Assembly (NCBI RefSeq): GCF_006542765.1 | Contig: NZ_SKCD01000005.1 | Coordinates: 1-64,000 of the forward strand | Source: Paenibacillus luteus | Lineage (GTDB): Bacteria > Bacillota > Bacilli > Paenibacillales > Paenibacillaceae | DNA length: 64,000 nucleotides | Direction: 5' to 3' | Shown here: positions 26,290 through 34,740 of the stretch, piece by piece | Position numbering within the stretch: the first letter of the stretch is position 1 | How the letters are laid out: each line of letters opens with the position of its first letter | Translations under genes and position numbers: made by a program | Notes under the pieces: generated by a model | The model's input: only the letters and a program-made list of their open reading frames with translations | What the model was told of the DNA's origin: nothing | The model's database searches: none

Positions 26290-27291
26290 TTATTGGATTT
26301 TTGCCGCTTCCGTAGCGTATTGCTCATCTGGAAGGGAAACATAACCAACTTCGCCTGCAAATGTTCCAATGTTGTTGATGTAGTATTTTACGAATTCTTT
26401 CACTTCAGGACGCTCAAGCTCTTTTTTGTTAACGTAGATGAAGAGCGGACGGGACAATGGAGCGTAGCTGCCATCTTTGATAGTGTCGTAAGTTGGTGTA
26501 ATCGCGCCTTTGCCTGCTTCTACTGGAACGACTTTCAATTTATCTTGGTTTTCTTCGAAGTAAGCAAAACCGAAGTAGCCAATGCCGTATTTGCTGCCTG
26601 CTACGCCTTGTACAAGCGCGTTGTCATCTTCGGAGAAGCTGATCGCTTTATCGTTACGGATACCTGCTTTTTCAAGAATAGCTTCGTTAAAATAGTCGTA
26701 AGTTCCGGAGTCAGCGCCTGGCGAGAACATAACGATTGGCTCAGCCGGGAAGGAATCACGAACGTCTTTCCAAGTTGCAACCGTGCTGCCTGTTACGAAA
26801 ATTTTGTTCAGCTCTTCCACTGTCAAGTGGTCGATGAAGTCATTGTCTTTGCTAACGACTACCGACAGACCGTCGAATGCTACCGAAAGCTCAGTGTACT
26901 CGATGCCCGCGGTTTGGCAAGCTGCTGCTTCTTCATCCTTAATTGTTCTGGATGCATCTGCAATTGCGATCTCGCCTGCGCAAAATTGTTTGAAGCCGCC
27001 GCCTGTACCCGATACGCCAACAGGAACGCGAACGTCTTTGTGTTCTTTGTTGAATTCTTCCGCAGCTGCTTCCGTTAGAGGGAACACGGTGCTGGAACCG
27101 TCAATTTTAATTTCGCCCGACAATTTAACCGCATCATTCGTTGGTGCGTTTGTAGCTGCGTTATTCGTAGAGCCTGTATTTTCTGAGCCTGTATTTCCGC
27201 CATTTGTATTATTACCGCATGCAGCCGCAAATGCGAGCAGCACCACCATCGACAACATCAAGATCCCCTTAAAGCCTTTCTTCTTAAACAA
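26290..27291 (-). CDS. pstS: PstS, phosphate-binding lipoprotein
   Basis: A 333-residue extracellular binding protein. The start is the TTG at 27291, eight bases after AGAGGAG; a GTG at 27300 lies too close to that site. The signal peptide ends in a lipobox (FAAAC) followed by an Asn/Gly/Thr-rich linker. Phosphate-binding stretches are visible: DGSSTVFPLTEAAAEEF, GVSGTGGGFKQF, DASRTIKD and PGADSGTYDYF. It delivers phosphate to PstCA. A four-hexamer Pho box and a -10 box lie upstream, so it should be strongly induced in phosphate starvation. Confidence 0.96.
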   Translation of the reverse strand: MFKKKGFKGILMLSMVVLLAFAAACGNNTNGGNTGSENTGSTNNAATNAPTNDAVKLSGEIKIDGSSTVFPLTEAAAEEFNKEHKDVRVPVGVSGTGGGFKQFCAGEIAIADASRTIKDEEAAACQTAGIEYTELSVAFDGLSVVVSKDNDFIDHLTVEELNKIFVTGSTVATWKDVRDSFPAEPIVMFSPGADSGTYDYFNEAILEKAGIRNDKAISFSEDDNALVQGVAGSKYGIGYFGFAYFEENQDKLKVVPVEAGKGAITPTYDTIKDGSYAPLSRPLFIYVNKKELERPEVKEFVKYYINNIGTFAGEVGYVSLPDEQYATEAAKIQ

Positions 27292-27337
27292 CTCTACCAC
27301 TCCTCTTATTTTTCTCTTAGGGTCAGCCCCTGTGCCT

Positions 27338-27394
27338 CTTATACTACTAGCCGTTTGTAAACCTTGTATTCTGTTTTTGTAAACTCCATGTTAA
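27338..27394 (-). promoter_or_regulatory. Pho box and promoter of the pst operon
   Basis: Reading the minus strand, hexamers TTAACA (27394-27389), TTTACA (27383-27378), AGAATA (27372-27367, degenerate) and TTTACA (27361-27356) follow each other with exactly 5 bp between them, the 11-bp period of PhoP direct repeats. Twelve bases later is a -10 box TATAAG (27343-27338). No -35 box is visible, as expected for a PhoP-activated promoter. Confidence 0.8.
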
Positions 27395-28668
27395 AAATAA
27401 GATTGCTGCAATTTTTTCATTTCTCCCGCGACATGAACCGATTGCTGATGCGCTTGCTCAGATAACGTGCCAATCTCCTTCGCGCTGTTCCGGTTGTCCG
27501 CCGCTGCACGGAACAATCGGTTAAATGTCTCAACGGCCTCGTTGACATGCGCTTCGCTAGCTGCCGTCTCGGAGCGTCCAGCATGCGCAAGCGAAGTCGT
27601 TTGCGCGATCGCTTCTAGAATCGTTTTGGTCAAAATCGTAATCTCGTTGGCAAACAGCTTCGTTTGGCTAGCCATCTTCATCACTTCGCCTGCGACTACC
27701 GCAAATCCGCGCCCGTGCTCCCCTGCGCGGGCTGCTTCAATAGATGCATTCAGCGCAAGCAGGTTGCTTTGCTCCGCAAGCTCTTTAATCGATTGAGATA
27801 CTTTGCTGATAGAGCCCGCTTCCGCTTGCAGCTCGGTCATCCGATTTTCTTGCTGTTCTGAATGTGCCGCAATTGCGCCAAAGGCCTTTGTCACCTTATC
27901 CAGCTCATTCTTACCCGAAAGCGTCAGATCCACCATCTCAACAGATAGCGTCTCGCCCTGCGAGGTTGATTCCCGAACGCTGCTCACGGCTTGTTCAATC
28001 TCATTCACGCGCTCCTCCGCTGAACGAATAACGCTCATTTGTGCATCGACAGCCTCCTGCTGCAATAAGCGAGAAAGCTTTAGCATATCGGAGACAGTCA
28101 GTACACCTGCTAGCCGTTGATGTAAAGTAACGATTACGCAGTCGTAAAGGACGCTCTCATGGCGGCTTAACGCACTATCGATCAGCTGCTGCGGAGAAAA
28201 TTCATAATCCACCATCAACGGGCTTGCGTCCATCAGCTTCGTAATCGGCTTATCGTCATAGAGGTCTGCGCTGAAGCGATGGCCGAGCTTCAAGAAGAAG
28301 CGGTTACGCATCATGAGGCCAATGGGCTCCCTTTTCTCTCCCGTAACAATCAAGCATTCACAATCCGGATGCTTCTTAAAGACGCCGATCGTTTCCCGGC
28401 AGGTTTGCTCTGCTGTAATCGTCGGAACCTGCCGCAAGAAATGCTGCAGCTTTGCCCCCTTGCCAGCTTTAGGCCTATCCTCCATTTGAGCTGCCTCCCC
28501 TGGCTTCTCCATAAGGGCTTGTCCATTCATAGCTGATGTTCCAGACGCACTTCTAAGCTCCTGATTGACCTGCTGTAATTTAGCTCCGCTAGACGGTGTG
28601 TTTGCTTCAGCATTCTCTTGCTTTGCCATGTCCGTGTTTTTTTCCTTTTCCAGAACAGTCGCTGTCAC
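27391..28668 (-). CDS. Cytoplasmic methyl-accepting chemotaxis-type protein with CBS module
   Basis: A 425-residue protein without transmembrane segments. Residues about 80-225 form a CBS-like pair ([17 protein letters not shown] ... [18 protein letters not shown]). The C-terminal half is a coiled-coil MCP signalling domain with the hairpin-tip signature [20 protein letters not shown] and then GFAVVAGEV. It should contact CheA/CheW-type partners and sense a cytoplasmic ligand, perhaps a nucleotide. The CBS module resembles that of the CBS-GGDEF protein on the other side of the pst operon. A perfect Spo0A box (28766-28760) and two Pho-like hexamers 11 bp apart lie about 75-100 nt upstream. Its stop codon overlaps the Pho box of pstS. 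Confidence 0.85.
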   Translation of the reverse strand: MTATVLEKEKNTDMAKQENAEANTPSSGAKLQQVNQELRSASGTSAMNGQALMEKPGEAAQMEDRPKAGKGAKLQHFLRQVPTITAEQTCRETIGVFKKHPDCECLIVTGEKREPIGLMMRNRFFLKLGHRFSADLYDDKPITKLMDASPLMVDYEFSPQQLIDSALSRHESVLYDCVIVTLHQRLAGVLTVSDMLKLSRLLQQEAVDAQMSVIRSAEERVNEIEQAVSSVRESTSQGETLSVEMVDLTLSGKNELDKVTKAFGAIAAHSEQQENRMTELQAEAGSISKVSQSIKELAEQSNLLALNASIEAARAGEHGRGFAVVAGEVMKMASQTKLFANEITILTKTILEAIAQTTSLAHAGRSETAASEAHVNEAVETFNRLFRAAADNRNSAKEIGTLSEQAHQQSVHVAGEMKKLQQSYF

Positions 28669-28741
28669 TCAGCCTCACCCTTCCTTCTTTTTCCTCTTGC
28701 AATCACTATAGGTCCGAAGCATCAACAGCAATGTGCAGAAT

Positions 28742-28766
28742 TGTTATCGCAATGTTAAATTCGACA
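28742..28766 (-). promoter_or_regulatory. Candidate Spo0A box with two Pho-like hexamers before the CBS chemotaxis-type gene
   Basis: On the minus strand TGTCGAA (28766-28760) runs directly into TTAACA (28758-28753), then after 5 bp ATAACA (28747-28742). Joint control by Spo0A and PhoP is possible but unproven. Apart from this and the terminator at 28839-28885, 28669-28978 holds nothing I can name. Confidence 0.35.
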
Positions 28767-28838
28767 ATATTTTATAGGAATTCAGTAAATGAAACCGAAA
28801 ACAGCAAATCATAGTAGGGCAATCAGTCCTATAGGCGC

Positions 28839-28885
28839 AAAAAAACCGATTGAGGCGTATCGGAACATACGCTTCAATCGGCTTT
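28839..28885 (-). terminator. Terminator of the beta-galactosidase gene
   Basis: CCGATTGA and GCGTAT arms (28846-28860 with 28867-28881; one G-A mismatch) form a hairpin followed on the minus strand by seven U residues. Confidence 0.8.
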
Positions 28886-28978
28886 TCAGTTTAGAATCAG
28901 AAAATGAACGGGAAGTTATTTCATTCCACCAACATAATGATAATCCTTCATTCAATTAATCTTTTTGTTCCTTTGAGA

Positions 28979-31051
28979 TTATGACTGGGATGCGCGTTTC
29001 AGAATACGGACGCTGTACGCAGCAAGGTCAATGCTTTCTGCTACCGCAACGCTCGTCAATAAATCCGTATAGCTGCGTCCGTCAAGTTTGAGGGCAATCT
29101 CATTTCCTGTAAAGTTGGATACAAACACAAAATCACTAGTGCCATCCGTACGCAGTTGAGCGGTTACGCCATCCGGCAAATCGGTTTCCACTACACGCTT
29201 AATGCCCTCTTGCTTCACCAAGGCGGATAGGAAATCATTCGTGAACACGGCATCGTTGCGGGAAGCTACATAATACGCTTTGCCTTCGCCCAACTTGTTA
29301 ACCGTCAATGCAGGGCGGCCTGCATAGAAATCCTCGCCATAAACCGCAAGTGCCTCCGCGCCTTCAAGATGGATAAGATCGCATAGCTCGCGCGCCGTAT
29401 ATTCGCCGCCAAGCCCCAATGAATTGCCGTCGTGCATAACGACGCGATTCGTATCGTGGTCATGCAGCGAATCCATTTCCTCCGACCAGATGCCAAGCGT
29501 CTTGCGAAGCGGCCCTGGGAAACCATTCAGGAAGCAGAGGTCTTTGTCATCCACAATGCCTGTCCAGTAGGTCGCTACAAATGTCCCGCCATTTTCGACA
29601 AAACGCTCGATACGCTCGCCTACGCCCGGACGAACCATATAAAGCATCGGAGCCACGAGCAGCTTGTATTGATCAAACTCACATTCCGAATCAATAATAT
29701 CAACCGGAACGCCAAGATCCCAGAACGGACGGTAGTGGCGTTTGACCGTTTCTTCATAATGAAGGCCGCCGTTGCGAGGGCCTTGCGAGTCCTTCACTGC
29801 CCAACGGTTCTCCCAGTCGTGAATGATAGCAACCTCCGGCTTCACGGTTGTGCCAACGACTTCGGTTAGCTTCTCAAGCGCGGAACCCAGCTCCGCTACG
29901 TCGCGGAATACGCGTGTATTCTCATGGCCGACATGGTCTACGACCGCGCCGTGCAGCTTTTCGCTGGAGCCTCTGCTCTTGCGCCACTGGAAGTATTGCA
30001 CCGTGTCGGAACCATGTGCTACCGCTTGCATTGAAGAAAGCATGTGCATGCCTGGGCGCTTCAGCTTGCTGACCTGCTGCCAGTTCGTCATGCTAGGCGT
30101 GCTCTCCATTAGCATGAACGGCTTGCCGCCGCCAAGCGAACGGAACACATCATGGTTGAATCCGATCCAGGCAGCAAGCTCGCTGTCGTCTAAGCCGTTA
30201 TCATGCCAGGTTGGATAGGCATCCCATGAAATGACATCAAGCAGCTCGGTGAACTTCCAATAGTTGATTGGCTCATAATCAAGCATAAAGTTTGTCGTAA
30301 TCGGAAGCTCACTGTTCGCTGCGCGAAGCGGCTCAATTTCCTTGGTGCAGAAATCAACCGTTTGATCCGTAACGAATCTTTTCCAATCTACATTCTGGCA
30401 ATGAACTGCATTCTCGCCGCGAGCCGTCGGTGATTCAATCTGGCTCCAATCCGTATACGTGTGGCTCCAGAAAGTCGTCCACCATGCATCGTTCAGCGCA
30501 TCGATCGTTTGGTATTTATTTTTCAGCCAGTCGCGGAAAGCTTCTTCACAATAAGAACAATGGCATTCGCCGTTAAGCTCATTTGAAATATGCCAGCCAA
30601 TCACAGCAGGATGCTGCGAATAACGTTCCGCCAGCTTCGTATTCATAATCTTTACTTTCTCACGGTAGACCGGAGAACTGAAACAGTGATTATGACGGGA
30701 ACCATGCAGATGACGAATGCCGTTAGGCGCTACGCGCAGCACTTCCGGATATTTCTGTGACATCCACACTGGGCGTGCTCCGCTTGGCGTAGCGAGCAGC
30801 GCGTAGATGCCGTTAGCGGCAAATTTATCAAGCAGCGTGTCAAGCCAGTCAAATGTAAATAAGCCTTCCTCTGGCTCAAGCGCCATCCATGCGAAAATAC
30901 CAACGGCCATCACGTTGCAATGCGCTAGCTTCATTAGGCGGATATCTTCCTCCAGCACCTCCGGATACTTCTGCCATTGGTCTGGATTATAATCTGCACC
31001 GTGCAGCATTTGCGGTATTTTTCCACTAATCGGGGGGAATTTCAAGCTCAT
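28979..31051 (-). CDS. Beta-galactosidase, GH42 family
   Basis: A 690-residue cytoplasmic glycosidase without signal peptide. The N-terminal TIM barrel has HGADYNPDQW and ATPSGARPVWM. The acid/base Glu is in WHISNELNGECHC and the nucleophile Glu in FMLMESTPSMTNW. Several Cys in the CHCSYC region recall the zinc site of GH42 enzymes. Trimerisation and C-terminal domains follow. It hydrolyses terminal beta-galactosides, likely from plant galactans or galacto-oligosaccharides after uptake. ATG 31051 follows GGAGG; upstream in-frame ATGs lack a site. The adjacent divergent AraC gene is the likely regulator. Confidence 0.92.
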   Translation of the reverse strand: MSLKFPPISGKIPQMLHGADYNPDQWQKYPEVLEEDIRLMKLAHCNVMAVGIFAWMALEPEEGLFTFDWLDTLLDKFAANGIYALLATPSGARPVWMSQKYPEVLRVAPNGIRHLHGSRHNHCFSSPVYREKVKIMNTKLAERYSQHPAVIGWHISNELNGECHCSYCEEAFRDWLKNKYQTIDALNDAWWTTFWSHTYTDWSQIESPTARGENAVHCQNVDWKRFVTDQTVDFCTKEIEPLRAANSELPITTNFMLDYEPINYWKFTELLDVISWDAYPTWHDNGLDDSELAAWIGFNHDVFRSLGGGKPFMLMESTPSMTNWQQVSKLKRPGMHMLSSMQAVAHGSDTVQYFQWRKSRGSSEKLHGAVVDHVGHENTRVFRDVAELGSALEKLTEVVGTTVKPEVAIIHDWENRWAVKDSQGPRNGGLHYEETVKRHYRPFWDLGVPVDIIDSECEFDQYKLLVAPMLYMVRPGVGERIERFVENGGTFVATYWTGIVDDKDLCFLNGFPGPLRKTLGIWSEEMDSLHDHDTNRVVMHDGNSLGLGGEYTARELCDLIHLEGAEALAVYGEDFYAGRPALTVNKLGEGKAYYVASRNDAVFTNDFLSALVKQEGIKRVVETDLPDGVTAQLRTDGTSDFVFVSNFTGNEIALKLDGRSYTDLLTSVAVAESIDLAAYSVRILKRASQS

Positions 31052-31092
31052 TTCAACAACCTCCAGTTTCATCTTGTATGCAGCCTTCATTG

Positions 31093-31122
31093 GTTATACT
31101 ATAATGATATTCATATTATAAC
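31093..31122. promoter_or_regulatory. Divergent control region between beta-galactosidase and AraC genes
   Basis: GTTATA (31093-31098) and TATAAC (31117-31122) form an inverted repeat in a short AT-rich gap. A -35-like TTGATC (31140-31135, minus) lies next to it. It is the natural site for the neighbouring AraC regulator. Confidence 0.35.
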
Positions 31123-31172
31123 TCGTTCATGTGATCAACAATATAATAGTATTTTCGCATATCTTTAAAAAT

Positions 31173-32021
31173 ATGAAACAGGAGGTTATCGCTATCGACA
31201 CCATGGTATTTCCCACGCTAAGTGAGACGGACACGGCTTTGCCGGTTTATTTGACAAGCATCGGACATTGGAGCAACCAAGAGTCGATTGACCGGCCAGG
31301 CGGGTATCCTCATTTTCAATGGCTTCAGGTGCTGGCTGGTGCTGGCGAGCTTCGTATAGGGGACCAGAAAATGACCGTCCGGGCTGGACAAGGCTTCTGC
31401 CTTTTTCCAAACGAGCAGCATGAATATTATTCCACCCAGGAGCCTTGGGAGATTATTTGGATGAGCTTTAGAGGGGATCTGACCGAAACGCTGTTCCAGC
31501 AAGCTGGCATTACGCAATCGGGTGTTTATTCCACGGCTGATCATGATATGATTGTTACCCATATGAAAAATATCTATGCGATGACGCAATCCGGCCGATC
31601 CTTTCTCGGACTCGAATGCTCGAAGCTGGTTTACATGTTTTTGCTCGATTTGATGAAGGTTATTCTTGTCAGCTCACATTCCGTGGAGCAAAATTATTTG
31701 AAGCTGCAGCCTGTCCTTCATTATATAGAAGCCCATTATCATGGGCTTATTACAATTAAGGACCTCGCCGCATGCATCGATGTGACACCGCAATATTTAT
31801 GTTTGCTGTTCAAGAAGGCTTTGAAGATGAGGCCAATGGCGTATGTGAACCGTGAGCGGGTCAATCGCAGCAAGGAACTCATGTTCCGCGAGAGCGACAT
31901 CCGCATGCATGAAATCGCCCATCGCGTCGGCTTCGACTCGCCCAGCTATTTCAGCTCCGTCTTCCGGCAGCTTGAAGGGCTCAGCCCTGAACAGTTCAAG
32001 AAGATACACGGCATGCGCTAA
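31173..32021 (+). CDS. AraC-family regulator, probably of the beta-galactosidase gene
   Basis: An N-terminal cupin-like sensor (GELRIGDQKMTVRAGQGFCLFP, then EHEYYS-type His residues) is followed by a C-terminal AraC domain with two helix-turn-helix units: TIKDLAACIDVTPQYLCLLFKK, and IRMHEIAHRVGFDSPSYFSSVFR ending in GLSPEQFKK. The start is uncertain: ATG 31173 has no good site in front, while the strong AGGAGG at 31180-31185 lies 17 bases before ATG 31203. Divergent arrangement with GH42 beta-galactosidase suggests a sugar-responsive activator. Confidence 0.88.
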   Translation: MKQEVIAIDTMVFPTLSETDTALPVYLTSIGHWSNQESIDRPGGYPHFQWLQVLAGAGELRIGDQKMTVRAGQGFCLFPNEQHEYYSTQEPWEIIWMSFRGDLTETLFQQAGITQSGVYSTADHDMIVTHMKNIYAMTQSGRSFLGLECSKLVYMFLLDLMKVILVSSHSVEQNYLKLQPVLHYIEAHYHGLITIKDLAACIDVTPQYLCLLFKKALKMRPMAYVNRERVNRSKELMFRESDIRMHEIAHRVGFDSPSYFSSVFRQLEGLSPEQFKKIHGMR

Positions 32022-32054
32022 CAGTTGTGTGACGTGCGATTACAGACTGCTAAC

Positions 32055-32107
32055 TATATAGATGAATGAAAAATTACGTTTGGTCGCTGTGCGAATAGAT
32101 CATTCTT
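32055..32107 (+). repeat. Degenerate arm of the dispersed palindromic element
   Basis: TATATAGATGAATG followed by a core with GGTCGCTGTGCGAATAGATC and ATTCTT aligns with one arm of the elements at 1849-1917 and 42859-43055. The partner arm is not recognisable. Confidence 0.5.
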
Positions 32108-32254
32108 ACGATTGCGGCTGCAGCCCAATAGCCACACTTGCGAAACCGACGACTTAGCACATACGAACTCTGATCCACTAATTGCAGCTCTCTTCGCATT
32201 CACACACGCAACTGAACCTAAATAATAGCTACATAACAGGAGGTTATTCATACG

Positions 32255-33439
32255 ATGACACCTAAAAATCTCATTTTTAGTGAAATCGATCAATACGCCG
32301 AAGCTTTCCGCATGATCTCACGTGAGGTGGGCAGCCGACCGGAGCTAGGGCATGAAGAGTTTTTCGCTTCACAGCTGTTATGTACGGAGCTGGTCAAATA
32401 CGGCTTCGAGGTAACACGCGGCATTTTGGACATCGAGACCTCCTTCATCGCCGTTTATGACACAGGCAAGGCCGGTCCCACCGTTGGACTCTTATGTGAA
32501 TATGACGCGCTCCCGGAAATCGGACATGCCTGTGGGCATCATTTGATCTGCTCGATGAGTGCAGCCGCGGCTGTCGGACTGAAGGCTGCGCTGCAAGGCA
32601 GCGGTCTTGGCGGGAAAATCCGCATCTATGGCACGCCTGCGGAAGAAACACGCGGCGCCAAAGTTCCAATGGCTGCGGCAGGGTTATTTGACGATTGCGA
32701 TTTTGCGCTCATGGCGCATCCTTATCATACCTATGAGCGTTCTGGAGAATCGCTTGCACTCGATGCGCTGCAGTTCGAGTATACGGGACTGGCCACGCAT
32801 GCGGCCGCTAGCCCCTATGAAGGCATAAATGCGCTCGACGCGGTGCTCCAGTTGTTCAACAGCGTGAACGCACTTCGTCAGCAGACGCGCAGCGACGCCC
32901 GCATTCACGGCATTATCGACAATGGGGGCAAAGCGCCAAACATTATTCCCGACTATGCATCGGCAAAGTTTTATGTCCGTTCCGCTTCCCGTACCTACAC
33001 GAACGAGCTTACCGCTAAGGTACTGCGCTGCGCTGAAGGAGCTGCTTTGCAAACCGGATGTACACTGACGTCCAACCATTTCGAATTTTCATATGATGAG
33101 TTGTTAACTAATGAGGCTTTATCCGAGCAATTCAATGCGAATCTTATCGAAGCTGGCATCAAACCGGAGCAAATTGAAGTAGGCAAAGACCATGGCTCGC
33201 TAGATCTTGGCAATGTATCCGTCCGTTGCCCGGCCATCCATCCCTTCGTCAAGGTGGTACAAGATCGATTGCTGCTCCATACCGAAGCGTTCCGCGATGC
33301 GGCAATGACTGATTACGCGCTGGACGGCATGCTCTTCGGCGCCAAGATGCTCGCCGCAACGGCTTATGACGTCTTTGCCGATCCAAATCTGCTGGCCCGT
33401 ATCCGAACGGAGTTTGAACAGCAAATCAAGTCTAGCTAG
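32255..33439 (+). CDS. M20-family amidohydrolase/aminoacylase
   Basis: A 394-residue zinc or manganese hydrolase of the M20D type (AbgA/AbgB, N-acyl amino acid and aminobenzoyl-glutamate hydrolase relatives). Metal-binding stretches are visible: CEYDALPEIGHACGHH, YGTPAEETRGAK, and HPYH further on. The dimerisation domain is in the middle (FEYTGLATHAAASPYEG). No signal peptide, so it acts in the cytoplasm. AGGAGG precedes the ATG. The next two genes encode a two-part amino acid exporter, so the enzyme may release an amino acid that is then exported; the substrate cannot be told from sequence. Confidence 0.85.
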   Translation: MTPKNLIFSEIDQYAEAFRMISREVGSRPELGHEEFFASQLLCTELVKYGFEVTRGILDIETSFIAVYDTGKAGPTVGLLCEYDALPEIGHACGHHLICSMSAAAAVGLKAALQGSGLGGKIRIYGTPAEETRGAKVPMAAAGLFDDCDFALMAHPYHTYERSGESLALDALQFEYTGLATHAAASPYEGINALDAVLQLFNSVNALRQQTRSDARIHGIIDNGGKAPNIIPDYASAKFYVRSASRTYTNELTAKVLRCAEGAALQTGCTLTSNHFEFSYDELLTNEALSEQFNANLIEAGIKPEQIEVGKDHGSLDLGNVSVRCPAIHPFVKVVQDRLLLHTEAFRDAAMTDYALDGMLFGAKMLAATAYDVFADPNLLARIRTEFEQQIKSS

Positions 33440-33475
33440 CGACCGTTCACACGCTCAAACAAGGGGGCAGCCACC

Positions 33476-34234
33476 ATGGAAAAAAGTATCATCAACAGCC
33501 ATGAAATTACGCAAATCTGTTTGCTCGCGGGGAAAATCATTTTGCAAAACGGCGGTGAAACCTACCGAGTCGAGGATACGATGGTACGCATAGCTGCAGC
33601 GTACGGCATCGAAAATTCGCACAGCTTCGTTACGCCAACAGGGATTATATTCGCCATTGACGGCTCGTCGCAAATGACTAGGCTTATCCGAATTTCCGAA
33701 CGCTCGACTAATTTGCTCAAAGTCTCCTTAGTGAACGATATCTCCCGCAAAATAAGCACAGGCAAACTTGCGGCAGGCGAAGCCCACCGACTGCTGCAGG
33801 AAATTGATACGAATGCATTCGTTTATCCTGTTTTGCTAAAAGTCATCGCGGCCGCTATCGCCAGTGGCTGCTTTCTCATCATGTTTCAAGGAAGCTGGCG
33901 CGACTTCCTGCCGGTACTGTTCATAGGTGGGACGGGCTTCCTATTTTTAATGCAGTTGCACCGAATTGTGCCGATTAAATTTTTCGCTGAATTCATAACC
34001 GCCTTGCTTATCGGTACGTTATCCGTCCTATTTGTACATAAAGGCTTAGGTGTCGATCTCGACAAAATTATAATCGGTTCGGTCATGCCGCTCGTCCCCG
34101 GTCTCCATATTACGGCTGCAGTGAGAGACTTAATGGCTGGACATCTCGTATCGGGACTGTCCAAGGGAGCCGAAGCCTTCCTCACTGCCTTCGCGATTGG
34201 TGCCGGCATCGCTGCCGTGCTTTCCTTCTATTAA
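33476..34234 (+). CDS. Threonine/serine exporter family protein, large subunit (ThrE/DUF1212 type)
   Basis: A 252-residue protein. The N-terminal cytoplasmic part has LLAGKIILQNGGETYRVEDTM, the signature of this family. About five transmembrane segments follow from residue 120 on, with GSVMPLVPGLHITAAVRDLMAGH near the C-terminus. It corresponds to YjjP and to the first half of Corynebacterium ThrE. GGGGG precedes the ATG. It is 36 bases after the M20 gene and 21 bases before its partner subunit. Confidence 0.88.
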   Translation: MEKSIINSHEITQICLLAGKIILQNGGETYRVEDTMVRIAAAYGIENSHSFVTPTGIIFAIDGSSQMTRLIRISERSTNLLKVSLVNDISRKISTGKLAAGEAHRLLQEIDTNAFVYPVLLKVIAAAIASGCFLIMFQGSWRDFLPVLFIGGTGFLFLMQLHRIVPIKFFAEFITALLIGTLSVLFVHKGLGVDLDKIIIGSVMPLVPGLHITAAVRDLMAGHLVSGLSKGAEAFLTAFAIGAGIAAVLSFY

Positions 34235-34255
34235 ACAGATCGGAGGTGCATCGCC

Positions 34256-34687
34256 TTGATGATGCTGGAACAGCTATTCACAAGCTTTATAGCGTCGGCA
34301 GCCTTCGGCCTCATCTTTAATGTGCCGAAGCGGACACTCGCCCACTGCGGGGCTGTAGGCATGATCGGTTGGCTGATCTATATTTCCTGTACCCAATTGG
34401 AGCTCGATGCCATACCCGCTACACTGATCGCCGCTTTTGTCGTGACCGTCATTAGCCAGCTCTTCTCAAAGCTCTACAAAACACCCATTATCGTCTTTAG
34501 TGTATCAGGCATCATCCCGCTCGTTCCGGGCGGACTTGCCTATGACGCGATGAGAAATGTTGTGCTTGATCATTATGATATTGCGGTGCAGCTAGCCGTC
34601 AAAGCGTTTATGATCTCGGGAGCAATCGCCATCGGCCTTGTTTTCTCTGAGGTAATCAATCAAATCATTCGAAAATCAGAACGATAG
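34256..34687 (+). CDS. Threonine/serine exporter family protein, small subunit (DUF3815, YjjB type)
   Basis: A 143-residue protein with four transmembrane segments and the family motif VSGIIPLVPGGLAYDAMR. It matches YjjB and the C-terminal half of ThrE and forms the transporter with the product of the preceding gene. GGAGG stands 9 bases before TTG 34256 and 12 before ATG 34259; either start may be used. Confidence 0.88.
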   Translation: MMMLEQLFTSFIASAAFGLIFNVPKRTLAHCGAVGMIGWLIYISCTQLELDAIPATLIAAFVVTVISQLFSKLYKTPIIVFSVSGIIPLVPGGLAYDAMRNVVLDHYDIAVQLAVKAFMISGAIAIGLVFSEVINQIIRKSER

Positions 34688-34740
34688 CTGCTGGAATCAA
34701 CGGTATTGGGACCAATGAAATGAAGCGAGGAGGATCCTTC

